Notes: generated from the letters alone by a model not told the origin. DNA of 64,000 nucleotides from Datnioides undecimradiatus (GCA_008933995.1 WARS01000009.1:2611501-2675500); one strand, 5' to 3'; counted from the first letter of the stretch, positions 12,301 to 24,315 are shown. Made by a program: numbers and translations.

Positions 12301-14235
12301 AATTCTGCGTCTTGTGTAACTGCTGCAGTGCTTCCTGTGTGGCGTTTTCAAGCGGGTTCCTTCCTAATTGAGAGGCATCAGTGGCGATGATTAGTTTAGA
12401 GAAACAACAGTGACAGACGCACACTTTGCTTCCTCATTTGAAGAAAAGCACGTCATTATTGGATGATTCGGCTAAACACAAATTCACTTAGCATGAGACT
12501 CTTTCGTGGTTGGACGCGGTTATGAAAGGCCACGTCAGTCTCTTGCATAAAAGTCAAAAACATCCGCCACCCAGGCACCCGAGGGCACACGCACTGCTAC
12601 CTGCATTGCAAAATCATTCCCTAATATTCATAAACCTCGATCTCCTAAGAAACGCTGTAGGGTATGTAGAAAAGTAGATAATTGGCCTTTAATTATGACA
12701 ATAACGCTGCACAGGTTTATCTTTAAAATACCAGCGAGCCCTCCTCGTTCTTTATTTCTTTTTTTTTTAATGGCTCCTTTTATTTCTCCGGCCTTTTTAC
12801 GACGTATCTGCATCCACGCAATATGTCCGCCCAAACATGAGGCAATGAGCCATAACACACTCATTTACAGCGGTAGGAGCACTCAGAGGTGTTGTTAGGC
12901 ACAGTGTGAAAGGCTGTTATGCAGTCGCATTCGAGTGTTTACTAGGTTTCTGCATGGTCTTAAATGCGACTCTGCCAATCAGAACTAACAACCAGAAGTG
13001 GCTGTTTTATAATCCCCACCAGCATCGCCACAAGTCGTGAGCCTCTGCTGTCCTTTAACGCCTCTCGGGCACTGCGCTGACACTTTTCTTTTTGGACCTG
13101 AGAATTAGACTCTAGGATAAAAAGCGCACAGAAAACTCTCACAGAAGGACATCTGTCTACCGCGCAGTCCCTGGTCCTTAACCTTTATAAGGCTGTGCAA
13201 AGTGCACTAAATTGTGGAATAAATTGCTTGAAAATGTCACACAGGGGCCTGATCGAACAAGGCAGCCTCCGTACAAACCGAGCAGCTGGATTGGTCGCTG
13301 TCTACACTGTATTTGTATTAGTTTTCCAGCTGGTGGTAAACGTGTGCACGAAAACTACTTTATTTGTGAATTTCCCTTTTAAGGAGCGGCCGCCATGAGC
13401 CGAGCTTTACTGAAGAAGCAAGAACTCAATGTTTTTCTTCAAACACTCACTTAAAGTGCCACTTACAGTGTGACTGTGGACGTGTTTGAAAAGAAGATAT
13501 TGCAAACGCTCCGCGCTCATCGTTACTCCGACTTGGCTGCGTGACAAAGACGTCGTACTGCTTCTAAGGACTCACGCAGGAATGCAGCCACAGCTGTCAA
13601 AGGTAACCTTGTTTCTTGGCCACGCCCACAGGAAAAGCAAGCTCGCCAAATTCAGATTTCTAATATAAACCTGCACTGTCTCATTCATATCACCGTCGGC
13701 TGGCAGTTTTCCTCCTCCCCCGCTGCCTTTTGTTGGTGCACTGCTACAAGTTCCAATTTCTATCGCCGGTCAATCAGTTAAAGAGCATGGGTGTGCTTGT
13801 ACTCTCAGTAAGGAGTGATGCACTGCTGTTGTCCACAGTGCTGGAATTAAAAGTCAGCTAATTTTCTGCATAATACAAAATGTTTGCTAACCGTTAGCTG
13901 GAGGACTGAATGCCTGGACGGAGATAAACGTCGTCTGGCTGAAACATCAGTACGAGAGATGAACAGCCGCTTTAAAACGTGTCTGATTATTTGATAAGGA
14001 GTCACAAGCTACAAGCGTGTTCACTGGAGAAAATAACTATGATTGCCTCTTGGTATAAAGCATCAAATCATAATTCTGTTACTTTTTAATAAGATGAAGA
14101 AAACACAAGTTTGAAAATGTTTTTGTTTTAGACGAAGACTTCCTGGTTGGTCTGGCGAACGCACGTCTGGCCAACTGCCCCGTCTTCTTTTAAGAGCAGC
14201 AACATGAGAATAGCATTATGTGTCCCTGCACCTCT
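9325..14235. other. Unique non-coding DNA, about 4.9 kb, few repeats
   Basis: This is the longest nearly repeat-free part of the window. It holds a short (AAAT)n at 10424-10444, a 12-bp palindrome CTGCAGCTGCAG at 10345-10356, and AT-rich patches with homeodomain-type cores such as ATTAATTGATTA (9639-9650) and TTTAATTATGAC (12688-12699). Low repeat content with TAAT-rich cores is compatible with conserved enhancers, but conservation cannot be judged from one sequence. No open frame exceeds about 111 codons or resembles a protein. Confidence 0.5.
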
Positions 14236-14279
14236 AACCAGAAGCTGAAGGCATAATTTCCATTTTAATAGGGTGGCTT

Positions 14280-14291
14280 TGGCTCAGCAGG
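14280..14291 (+). promoter_or_regulatory. SINE RNA polymerase III A box
   Basis: TGGCTCAGCAGG matches the A-box pattern TRGCNNAGYNGG at every specified position. It lies 41 bases upstream of the B box, start to start, within the normal tRNA range. Confidence 0.8.
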
Positions 14292-14320
14292 TAGAGAAGG
14301 TCGACCATTTATCCCGCGGA

Positions 14321-14331
14321 GGTTTGACGCC
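14321..14331 (+). promoter_or_regulatory. SINE RNA polymerase III B box
   Basis: GGTTTGACGCC differs from GGTTCGANTCC at two positions, both transitions consistent with CpG or ordinary decay. Confidence 0.7.
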
Positions 14332-14471
14332 TGACTCCTCCTGTCGCCGTGTCGAAGTGTCCTTGAGCAAATCCCGAACCCCAAGTTGCTCCTGATGGTT
14401 AGGTCAGGACCTTACATGGCAGCTTGCAGCCATCAACGTGTGTGTGTGTGTGTGTGGAAACCAGAAGCTGA

Positions 14472-15221
14472 GAAAGAACTTCGGATGAAAGTCTTTCATA
14501 AAAGCATTTCATCTTGTATATATATTAGAGTTTGTACGTCACCGTCGGTGTTTATCACGCGTACACAGCATCCTGCTGGGACACCAGGCCGACGCTGCAG
14601 GCTGCGGTTCGGTGCTGCGCATGTGTGCACGTGCCCTCCACGGCTTCGTAAGAATTCGCTGAATGCATTGTGACTGACAAGACGCCCCCCCCCCTGTAGG
14701 AAATAATTAAAACAGGCCGTACAACTGCGGGGTTAACGAGCATGCTAATTGGAAATGAGCCCATCGGATGAGGTTGAGTCAGCTCGCCGTTTGCTTCGCT
14801 CTGCCTCTCCTTTTGTTTCTCGCTCATCTGTTACTCTCTCATTCACCTTTTCCTTCCGGTCCCCCTCCATGGTGCGCCCCTCCCTCTCTGTTTTTGCAGT
14901 ATTTCTGTGTACCTGCCCCACTTTTTAAAGCCAGGGAAGAAAAAAAAAAAAAAAACAGAAAGCGCAGCACAAAAGGAAGTTAACTACTTTTTATACCTTC
15001 GCTGTACCTTTTAGGAAAGTGGCAGGGAGGGAGGGGGCTAGAGAGACAGAGAGCAAGTAAGCAAAACGATGAATTAAAGGGCATCTATTCACATTTTTTA
15101 AATCCTCCACAACTTTGTTATAAGAACTTCAAACAACTTTCACATTTTTCTTCTTCGCTGCTGAATGTCAGCAGGTTGCAGGTGCGCTTGCGAGATAAAA
15201 ACCAGGCAGTAAAGAAGAAAA

Positions 15222-15223
<2 letters not shown>
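14472..15223. other. Non-coding stretch with homopolymer runs
   Basis: Contains C10 at 14685-14694 and A16 at 14940-14955. No gene candidate is seen. Confidence 0.55.

Positions 15224-15256
<33 letters not shown>
15224..15256. repeat. (GT)n microsatellite
   Basis: About 14 pure GT units followed by a GC-interrupted end. Confidence 0.95.
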
Positions 15257-15918
15257 GAGGGGGAAGGGGTTACATAAAGAAGTAGGTATGGATGGTTTCA
15301 GATAGCAGGAGAGAACAAACAACGCAACGCTCCCGACCACCAGTTTTTATTTTTCATTTCATCATTTTATCAAAGCCAGGCAGACCACCCACCCCGTTCT
15401 CACTACAATCGTGTGCTATTTGTTTTTCTGGAATCCAATACATTTCGCCAGTGAGTCCATTTGTTCCGAGTTTTCCCTCTTTCCTTCCCTTTTGTCCTTC
15501 ACTTCTCTGTCTTTCACACGCACGCAAACACAAGCACACGCACCTCCAGTCGGACCGCCGCTCCTCAGCGTGCGGCTTCTGTGATGTTGCTGAGGATGCA
15601 GAAAGCAGCCGACTGCTTCATCAGTCCCATGTTGTTGCATCCACAGGCAACAGAAAACACTACAGAGTGAGCTGGCAAGACGGAGGGATAGAGCGCTGCC
15701 TCTCTAGCAGTGAACGGGGGAGAGTAAGAGATCTGGAGGAAGGAAGACAGGGAGGAGAGAAGAACAACAAGGAGAAGGACGTAATGAGGAAGGCGAGCAG
15801 AGAGAGAAGACGAAGATGAACAAGGACGGGAGGGAGAAAAGAAAGGAAGAGCGTCAAACTAGAAGGAAGTTGAAGCATTGAATCTGTTTGTAGGAGCACA
15901 CCAAGATAATGAAAGATG
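15257..15918. other. Pyrimidine-rich then purine-rich non-coding block
   Basis: The + strand is pyrimidine-rich at about 15463-15520 and switches to purine-rich at about 15715-15875 (GGAGGAAGG, GAGAAGAA and similar). A 175-codon + frame at 15292-15819 ends in an Arg/Glu-rich run created by this bias. It has no recognisable domain and I do not call it a gene. Confidence 0.55.
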
Positions 15919-15945
15919 GTGTGTGTGTGTGTGTGTGTGTGTGTG
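15919..15945. repeat. (GT)13 microsatellite
   Basis: Uninterrupted GT run. A CA-oriented array lies about 175 bp downstream, giving an inverted pair. Confidence 0.95.
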
Positions 15946-16120
15946 CTTTTGTGCAGCTCTCTCTGTGGGCCTTTAGTGTGGGCGGGAAGGGTGTCATTCC
16001 AGTGTCTTGGAGAGAGGAATGCGTGTGACTCAGTGATCGTGCCTGCGTGTGTGAATGCGTGTCATGGCGGCTGGTCATTCGCGACTTGAGGTCTCTCACT
16101 TGTGGGGCTTGTTTTTAAAT

Positions 16121-16172
16121 ACACACGCACCACACACACACACACACACACACATGCGCGCGCACACACACG
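16121..16172. repeat. (CA)n array with a TGCGCGCGCA core
   Basis: A CA array (pure at 16131-16154) passes into TGCGCGCGCA and back to CA units. Purine and pyrimidine alternate without a break from 16131 to 16173. Confidence 0.9.
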
Positions 16173-16842
16173 CCTATTAAAAGTGCAAGTGTTAAAGAAG
16201 TAAATACAAACAAAGGCTTAAAGATCCCCTCCAGACAAGGATTTATGTAAATTTATGAATAATTATTAATGTCTGATATAACTGTCTCCGTTTAAAAAAG
16301 TTAAATTATGTGATACATAAATATGCAAATATTGTTTATTACAAAGTTTTAACTGTTCCCTGACAAGTCCTTTCCCAGTGCACGTCCACTGGATGCTTCA
16401 GGCTTCCATATCGCACCTGTGTGATCTGAATATTCGATTCCAGACTGTTTCCGATGTCGCATGTGGCGAGCCCACTGGGATTTTCCACTTTCTGCAGATG
16501 AATGTGAAAACTCCCCTCTGGTGCCAAACTCTCCACGTACATCGATATGGAGAGGGAAGCGCAAACATTCAGCTGTGGGGGACAAGAAGACAAACTCGTT
16601 TTTGAGAACTCAAGTCACTATGCTTGGAGAAGATGGCGCTACCTGCACCCATGGGTGACGCTATAAGCACGACACTGCTGTTAGTGTGTGTTACACGGTT
16701 TATCAGCATAACAGTGTTGGAAGGTCGGCACAAACGCTGCCCAGGTGACTGCATTTTTATAATGTTTTATAATGTTTACCAGACAACAAATAAATAAACA
16801 GAACATCAGTAAGGTCATCCATTGCTTTTTGGCCTTTTGGGG
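16173..16842. other. Non-coding stretch, no gene seen
   Basis: AT-rich at 16230-16350. Overlapping frames on both strands at 16339-16658 cover the same bases and none resembles a known protein. Confidence 0.5.
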
Positions 16843-16864
16843 TTTATTTATTTATTTATTTTTT
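16843..16864. repeat. (TTTA)n tetranucleotide repeat
   Basis: About four to five TTTA units. Confidence 0.85.
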
Positions 16865-17047
16865 GCTCGCAAGTGCAGTCTGTGGCTCAGTCGCGCGCAG
16901 CCGGCGCAGCGGCGAAGCCCGGGTAGATCTGAGGTTTGAAGCTGTCAGCAGTGACTGTGAAAGGCTGAGACATCTGTCAATCACGCAAAGATGCCCGTAA
17001 GTTAAAGCAAGTGCCCCAGAAAAAGCGCTGACTTTGCATTTTGCAAA

Positions 17048-17063
17048 TTTTTTTTTTTTTTTT
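17048..17063 (-). repeat. Oligo-T run (T16)
   Basis: Sixteen T on the + strand, readable as an oligo-A tail on the minus strand. No retroposon body is visible next to it. Confidence 0.8.
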
Positions 17064-20000
17064 AATTTTAAAATGATTTTAAGTGGCAGCACAGATAGTG
17101 TGTATGTGGTGTTAAACAACTAGGATTAGTGAATGTCTTCTCTTTACCTTCCTCCTCATCCCTCTTGCTGCCCGCCACGCTGATGAAGAGTAAAGATAGA
17201 TATAAAACTGAGATTATTAACGACTTGAACTGAATTATATCTGGCCTTCTGAAAGATGTCTACCTGACTATTTTTGTGTGAGACCCGATTCGTGGAAGCT
17301 GGATTTCAAAAAGAAAGTTACAGCTGGGAGTTATAAAAGAGTTTCAGGAGCAGAGAATTACAGATAGATACATTGCAATGGCTGTCTCTTCCCGTTATAA
17401 AAGACCAGCCAGTTTTTTGATATGAATCACAGCACTGAGTGTGAAGTGGAATCTGTCTGCTGTAATAAAATGGCCAGCGCTGGCTTAAATTACATCCCGA
17501 GGCTTTCAAGAAGCCTGCTCTCGTAGAGTCTTAACCCTCGGCTGTCTCAGCCAACCGTCTTTGGCGATCTGTAGGGACATACTGCAGTGGGTGAAAACAG
17601 GCAGCGATGTAAATGTATAAGCTTCACATGTGTGTGGTGCTTCATTTGATGTCGGAAAAAAGTTTTAAGATGTTCTCCACTGTTCAAATCAGACTAAAAA
17701 CAAGTTAAATTATCTTTTTTCCCCCAGTGTTCATAGAGGGAAATGATTATAAAAGCACTGAGAATGGAAATTTTTGATTTATTAGTGTACTTTTGAGCCT
17801 TTCCATTATTTATCTACTGACTGTAATTTATATTTAACCTCCGTTTCCACCTCTCTATCTTATTAAAAGCCAGACCTGTCATCAAACTGGCCCATGACTT
17901 TAGGCATAAGAGCACTGCCTACGCTACATTAAACCCCTATGAATATGATTTTCTACTGTAAAAGCGACTCGCGCGCAACCTGCATCCCTGCACGCACACA
18001 GAGACTACTCACACTAATGCACGCATATAGACTTATTCAGCGCATACGGCCTCACACAAAGCACACAATCACTGATTTTTACTGTCAAGAGAGCGTCGCA
18101 TTAAGCAGCGAGTTGCACAGAAATGAGAAATGAAAATGAGATTGTTCATCTGCCTGCAACACAAAACCCCGTTTTACATACAATTTAAATGGCCATGGAA
18201 ACAAGGCATTGTTCTAAATGAGCATCATTACCCCGGTCATCAGTACTTTAAGTGTGATTGTCTGCACATGAAGTGCTCTCACATGCGTTTGAATCCCAGC
18301 TTTTGCGTCTGCATCATTGTCTGCGGGTGTTTATGTTTCGACATATGCCAGAACTCCACTGTGTTTGCGTATCTACAGTTGGCAGGCGGTTTCATGTTTG
18401 AGCCATGCCTCCCACCTTCCTTCACCTACACTGTTTCTTCATAATAGCCACTGTGTTGCGTCCACACGAACAACCAAACAGGATTATGGCCTTTTTGAAG
18501 AAAGCCACTTCCAACGCTTTTACCTGCTTCGGATGAGAGAGACAAAGCCTTGCGCGCTGTTGTTTTCGCCAACTGCAAAGGAGCAGTCCTTTCAACATGT
18601 AAACATAGTGGAAGCCTTGAATTGCAGCAGAGGAGATTTGTGGGATCAGCACTTCAGCGCGCTAACAAGCTGTAAATTGATGCACGGCTGTTGTTCCTTA
18701 GTGTTTTAACTGTTTACTGTGCTTTTAAACCGGGTAGGTTCTGTGATATGTTTCAGCGTTTGGAAGTCAAACAGTATAAAACATCCCCCAAGCATCATTA
18801 TAGTGTGATGAAATCTCAACTTTGAGAATTTCAGTTGTAAGTTTTTTTTGGAACAATGGGTCTTCAGACTTCAGACTTCAGAAAAACAGGCTTTGCATTT
18901 TTTTAAATTAGCGAGTGCTGACTTTGCTGGCTGAGAAACTCGCTGGCAGCGGTACTCTGCTAGCTAATTAACGTTAGCTCCACGAGCTGGTTGAAGAAGC
19001 CATCGTCGGCTGACATTTTAGTGGAAAACAAATCTGGGGCTAGGTTACGCATGCCGGGCAAAGAGTCAGCATCCTCATCAGTGGAAGACACAAAGAATCA
19101 ACAGTTTGAAGTTGCATTGTAATGTATTATGTATTCATATCTAGTCAGCCCTGTATTATTAAAAAAAAGAATTATCTATTACATCTTTCTCAGAGAAACA
19201 CAGACAAAAAGCGGAGAAGCTTGAAAGAAGCAGAAAGATGAGAACTATGTTCAGTATGTGCTCAACCTTGGTACCCTGAATAATGCAGTGAGCTTATGAA
19301 GTAAAGCTGATTAGCCAGACGTGCCAAAATTGAACCATTAGAGTCGACAAACACTGTCTTGTTGCTCTGAAAATGTAGAAGACGACAGAGAGAGATACCC
19401 TGCACACTCTTTAACCGTATCCTCTTGCTGCAGCTCAAGGGATACAACATTTCCTAGTAGAGAAATCCAAAGTTTGACAGCCCCGTCATGCCTTGTAATG
19501 TGTGCAACGTTAAATGAGAATCGCTGTTTTTGGGCAAACATCTGGAAATTGTGACTTTAGTGTTTCTACGTGTGCCAAATGTGGAGGCGAAGCGCTAACA
19601 CACACACTTTCCCTCGGTCTTACCTGCATGTTTCACCTTTCACTTCGGCCAAACCGAGCCGACAGAGCCTGCAGGGGCCAGTGAAAGCAGCCACTTTCTA
19701 CCGTGGCCAAGACAAATGCAGCAGGGGTGTGCATCAGATTTTATGGTGTCAAAATACAAATGCAGTCACACAAATGAAACTTGGTTCCCACATGCACACC
19801 TACGCTGCGCCGAGGCTTTAAAACAAAACAACTTGCAATGAAAAAGTATGTTCCAAGTCCTTGTTTGGCAACATAAACAAGCATGAAACAGTCAAGCCCA
19901 CAGCGCGCGGTTATGTAACCAATGTTTGTTGTGTTCCTGAACGGTAATGCGTGTGTAGGATTAAACATTTGGTACAGTAAGATGAAAACAATCATATCTT

Positions 20001-20699
20001 TCTTTGTAAACACACAGACACACACTCGCACACAAGCACACACACACACGCTTATCAACATATCTGGGTCACGAGATTTTTGCACTGAGGCTGTTTTGGG
20101 ACCAGACACAACGTTGAATCCATCGTCAGGACCGTCGTGTTATCGTGCTGTAAGCTATTTGTAGGATTAATGATTTTTATTGATAGTTGGTTGACCCTCT
20201 GTATGCTCATGGGGAATCTGCCCTGTCTCTCAGTGTCCACCTAGGGGTCACAACCTCTTACTTGGCAGCTCTGTCCACACCGTGAAAGAGGTCAAGAGAG
20301 GGGTCGAGAGGAGAAATAAATAATTCATCGGTCACACAACGCCAAGCGACTGCAGTCAGCCTCTGTGAATAACTGTGCTACTCTTACAGCTCCGTCTTTG
20401 CACACGAGACAGCTGTGAACCCACTGGTGCACAACTCTAGTAAATATACATTGTTAGGAATTAATTACCGACTTGCAACAATAAGAGCAAGCCAGGTAAT
20501 TACTTATTGGTTCAGCAGTGAAAGGGCCGCCTTAAAACTTCCTCCTGGCCGTCCACAGCCCCATCGCTGGACACTAACTAATCATGAGTAATGAGCGCAG
20601 GTGTCCGAGGTTCACAAAGGCTTAAATATACGTACACTGATGTTTATCCTTGTGACTGTCTTGCTAGTTAGATTTCATGAACCATCTCAAGAAAAACCC
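17064..20699. other. Unique non-coding DNA, about 3.6 kb
   Basis: Almost free of simple repeats apart from a 7-bp tandem TTCAGAC at 18863-18881 and a short CA-rich piece at 20011-20050. Frames of 100-130 codons (18130-18709 +, 19741-20109 -) carry no recognised domains. A TAATTA-containing patch at about 20458-20510 is discussed in the findings. Confidence 0.5.
18863..18881. repeat. Short tandem repeat, TTCAGAC x 2.7
   Basis: Two complete TTCAGAC units followed by TTCAG. Confidence 0.85.
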
Positions 20700-20850
20700 G
20701 AGTGGGTGGAGCGACTGTACTGCCCCCACCCTGCAGTCAATAACTACTATTGACCTGCCCTTGAGCAAAGCACTTAAACCCTGGCAGCTCGATGATCAGT
20801 GGCGCAGGACAGTGCACAGGGCAAACCATGGCAGCTCCAAGGAGAAAGCG
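20700..20850 (+). mobile_element. Degenerate SINE body/tail
   Basis: CCCTTGAGCAAAGCACTTAA (20758-20777), followed about 60 bases later by a block containing GCAGCTCCAAGG, matches the body layout of tRNA-derived teleost SINEs as I recall them. Neither an A box nor a B box is recognisable upstream, so the head is missing or heavily mutated. No target duplication was found. Confidence 0.4.
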
Positions 20851-21012
20851 AATGGATATGTGCAGTTCTGCCGGCCCACAGTTATTCCTGTAGGATGCTG
20901 GTTCTAATAAGAGGACATCTGAGTTTGACAAGTTGCTTTATGGGGAGAAATAAGAGCATTTTGTTTCCAGACAGAGCGACTCGACCTCTTCAATCTGGGT
21001 ACCATGTGTGCA
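20851..21012. other. Non-coding flank
   Basis: Nothing structured is seen between the SINE-like tail and the palindrome. Confidence 0.5.
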
Positions 21013-21062
21013 AAATGTCAATTGACATAGTATAAGGCCTTATACCATGTCAGCTGACATTT
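21013..21062. repeat. 50-bp near-perfect palindrome built of three smaller perfect palindromes
   Basis: Reading outwards from the centre at 21037/21038, 22 of 25 base pairs are complementary. Inside it are three perfect palindromes: 21015-21028 (ATGTCAATTGACAT), 21030-21045 (GTATAAGGCCTTATAC) and 21047-21060 (ATGTCAGCTGACAT). The three mismatched pairs are all of the transition type, as expected from decay of an originally perfect palindrome. It could extrude a cruciform or be a very small inverted-repeat element. No function is assigned. Confidence 0.85.
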
Positions 21063-24000
21063 CGAGAACATCCAGCAGTGGAAAGCTGGTATGGACTGAT
21101 GGGAAAAACCAAAGCAGAGTGCTGTGTTTGTGAACGTATTTAACTGCTTTGCATAACTTAAAGTATGATAGGTAACATTTCTCCTTTTGACCAGATCTAT
21201 GTTACATAGCTGATGAGTTGTGTGTTTACATAGAACCAAATGTCAGTAATGAAAGCGTTACTGATTGCAATTGGCCAATATGCCAGTGGCATCATATCCC
21301 CTTTAACAATGCACCACGTTTTAGATCTAGGTTGTTTCTAACTTTATATTTAAATTGGATGACCAAACAACTGCAGTGATCCCAAACTATTTATCAATTG
21401 ACAGACTGTGTCTTTTCTTTCTCTTTTGCATTAACCTTGATGATAATGAAACTTAGCTTAACAGAAAACTGGAGTTTGACATGTGCACAGCATGCATTTA
21501 GAAAGTGTACAGCTGTGTCGTTTGCATGCAAATTTTGAGGTTTGCAAAGTTGCAAAGAAGCGTTTGCTCACTGGTTTACTTTAGATGCCACTTTAGCAAC
21601 CCACTTACTGTACAATACCATGAGCAGAGTGAGTGGGGTAGAAGATAGGACAGGATCAGATTAAAACTCAAGGCTGGAAGGGGAGGTTTCACCGCTGCGC
21701 TTGTCTGCAGCTTGTTTCTGCTGCACTGTTCTTACATTATGAGTCAGAATATGAATGTGGGCTATAATGTAAAGAGTATAAAGGCTGCAGCCAAAAACCC
21801 TGCTGGGCTGGTACCCAACGTCCTTTAGTTTCAAGTTCCTAGAACAGAGTGGGATAGAGAGTGGAAGGAAGAGGAAGGAAGTATTAGCGATTTGCTTTGG
21901 CTGCTGTTCTGCCTGCTACTTAACATGAGGAGAGCAAATCCCCTTTCATAAATAAAGGCTCAGCTAACTGCTACTGTTGGCTCGGACCTCCTCAATACTG
22001 CACTGAGCTGGCAGCCTCGAGGAGCACTTAGGCAGCTCATCACCCACAAGCTTGCGGCTTAAATTGCCAGCGGTTTTCAATCTGGGGTCAGGAGCACCAG
22101 CATGAAATCTCATGCAAAGGAAAAGGTAAAAAATAAAATCCTGTAAGGTGCATGGGATCGTGTTTTTGGCGTGCAGATGTCCTGAAATGCTGAGGACCTC
22201 AGTGGGATTTGGTGTAAATATCCAAGCCACTGAGCATGTGAAGCAGCTGCTACCCCTTTGACTTTGAAATAGCAGCACTGCCTCACTGCCTGATATTTCT
22301 TTTATTATTTTTAAGAAGTAAAATACTTTTCCTTTAATACTTTTAGGCAATTGTGTTAAAATTGACATTTAAAAAGCAAAAACTAGTCTGTAATCACTGA
22401 AAATACCACGTCAGTGTGCTAATATTGCTTAGTGACATTTCCACTACAGGATGAATATTGGTTTACCATTGTTTTATTGTAATAATGCCTAACTCAAGCA
22501 TAGTGAACAGGTTCAGACATCGTGTGGGCACCCCGAGCACGTGTTTAGCTGACACTGGAAATGTGTCGCGCCGTATAAATGTATAAATGCAAATCGTAAG
22601 CCTCCTAAACCCGAACAAACAGACTAACAGAAAAAAAAGCACCAGCTGTGGTGGTGAGAGGGGGCCCGGAAAAGAAACGGAGGTGCAGAGGAAGCGGGAT
22701 AAAGAGCTGACATGAGACAGTGCAGAAAAATAAACAAATCCCGGTTGAATTTGCTTTGAATCTGAAAAATGGTTCTAAAATGACCGACCGAACTTTCACG
22801 CTATCAGAGAAACGGGGCGAGGACGTGTGGAAATTCTAAGCAATTCATTTTGTTGCTGGTCGGCCAGCCACTCCACATGAGAAGCCATAATCCCCTTTCA
22901 TACATAAAAGCTCCAGCAGAGCATACAGAGTTACTCCTCTTGGCCCGGAGCTGCTTAAATTATCGGCTGAATTGGTGTGCTGAAAACCGGATCCTGAGAA
23001 CGTGTAGGCGTGGGTGTTTGTGTGTCATTAGCGCGCACGTTTCTTTTATATATATTTGGCACTTTTCTGTTTTATTGACTCGTGTGTGTATGTTTGCTCA
23101 ATGCCAGCGGCATCCTGCTTAGCGTTTATATTTGGACGATTAAAGGGATTAATGTCATTAATTACACGCTTTGTGATTAATTTATCTAAATAAATTATCA
23201 TTATTTGTCAGAAGAAGAATTTATAGATATCTCAGTTCGAATACATTTCGGTAGATGTGTGAATCGGCGCCAGTAGACTGACTAGCTGCGCTCAGATCGA
23301 GCCATGCGAGGTCTGACCTCCAAGCCTGCTGCCAGGTGCCTTGTGTCGAGCTGATATTACAGGCTTGTAGTATTTGCAGCAAGTCCTCACAGAAACATTA
23401 GAAAACGGTGCCTCCAGCAGCAGTTCCGTGTTTTTCAATGTGCATCTTCTGTTCGGCGAGCCAAGCCACGTTGCGCCCTCTGTTTCCATCGTGTCATTCA
23501 GCCGAAACCGAACGGCACAGGGGAGAAAACACATCTCTCACACATCTAGTCAAAAACTGTAAAGTCTGCATTCGCTGCTGTGCGACCACTTAAAAACAGC
23601 CACCTGGAGAAAGGACCTTGGTCTACAGCACTCATGACTTTGTAGTTTAACCAGCGATGGTAATGGCAGGTTTCAGGTTATGTAACCAATGATAAAAACT
23701 ACCTTTTTTCAGATTTCTACCTTATTTTTGGGGCGCATGTGATTTTTTATTAACCACTTACCGACAAGACTAAGGCAGGACAACTCCATAAAAGCCAAAC
23801 GGCGACTGCAGCCGGACCACTAACTGTTGCTAAGTGCCTGACATTAAAAACCTGCTACACTGTCGTGCCACAAACTACAAAAGTGGTCCACAAAACCAGT
23901 AAAGTGTTATTTTCCTCACAAAGCTTTCAGTCATCAAATATGTAAATCTGCAAAGTTGCGAGTGTCTCAGTCAGTTGGTGATTAACGGAAACAAACAGTT

Positions 24001-24292
24001 GTAGGCATCATGTATTCTGGAGGGAAAGCTACTAACTGGCCTATACATGAAGGCTTGAATATGAATTAGGTGGTGTTACTATGATGATTAGCGCCAACTG
24101 TCAGTTTGGCAGTTTGACTGAGCCCGTGGCAGCAGGCACGACGACAAGCCAAAAGAAAAAGTAAAAAGATAGTGAAACATGCTTTTCAGTCGGTATATTC
24201 GTGGAGACTCCTCAGTTCAGTCAAAGCTCAAATACGAGAGCAAGTGATGAAACAAGGGGCGCAGGTGCAAAAACAGGTGACGTGTTTTGCCA
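21063..24292. other. Unique non-coding DNA, about 3.2 kb
   Basis: No microsatellite of note. TAAT-rich cores lie at 23140-23190. The longest frame is a 134-codon minus-strand frame at 21964-22368, with no domain or credible splice context. Confidence 0.5.
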
Positions 24293-24315
24293 CTGCTCCG
24301 CTGCTCCGCTGCTCC
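24293..24315. repeat. Tandem CTGCTCCG x 3 in a CpG-containing patch
   Basis: Nearly three copies of the 8-mer CTGCTCCG. The next 220 bases contain several CpG dinucleotides (GACGCG, GCGCAGCG), which is locally unusual for this window. Confidence 0.8.

Larger units (their letters stand above)
14249..14458 (+). mobile_element. tRNA-derived SINE, well preserved, flanked by 13-bp target duplications
   Basis: The head has RNA polymerase III internal promoter boxes in tRNA spacing: an A box TGGCTCAGCAGG (14280-14291) that fits the tRNA consensus exactly and a B box GGTTTGACGCC (14321-14331) close to GGTTCGANTCC. The body contains CCTTGAGCAA (14361-14370) and AAGTTGCTCCTGATGGTTAG (14383-14402), sequences I recall from common percomorph SINEs. 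The 3' end is a (GT)n tail (14438-14456). The 13-mer AACCAGAAGCTGA occurs at 14236-14248 and again at 14459-14471, which is the expected mark of LINE-mediated insertion. About 22 bases between the 5' duplication and the tRNA-like head are unexplained. They may be extra 5' sequence carried by this copy. The assignment to a tRNA-derived SINE is strong; the exact family name is not given because I cannot search. Confidence 0.85.

Noticed and set aside
16878-16930. GGCTCAGTCGCG... stretch resembling a tRNA D-arm
   Set aside because: The following bases are GC-rich but do not form anticodon or T arms, and no B box is present.
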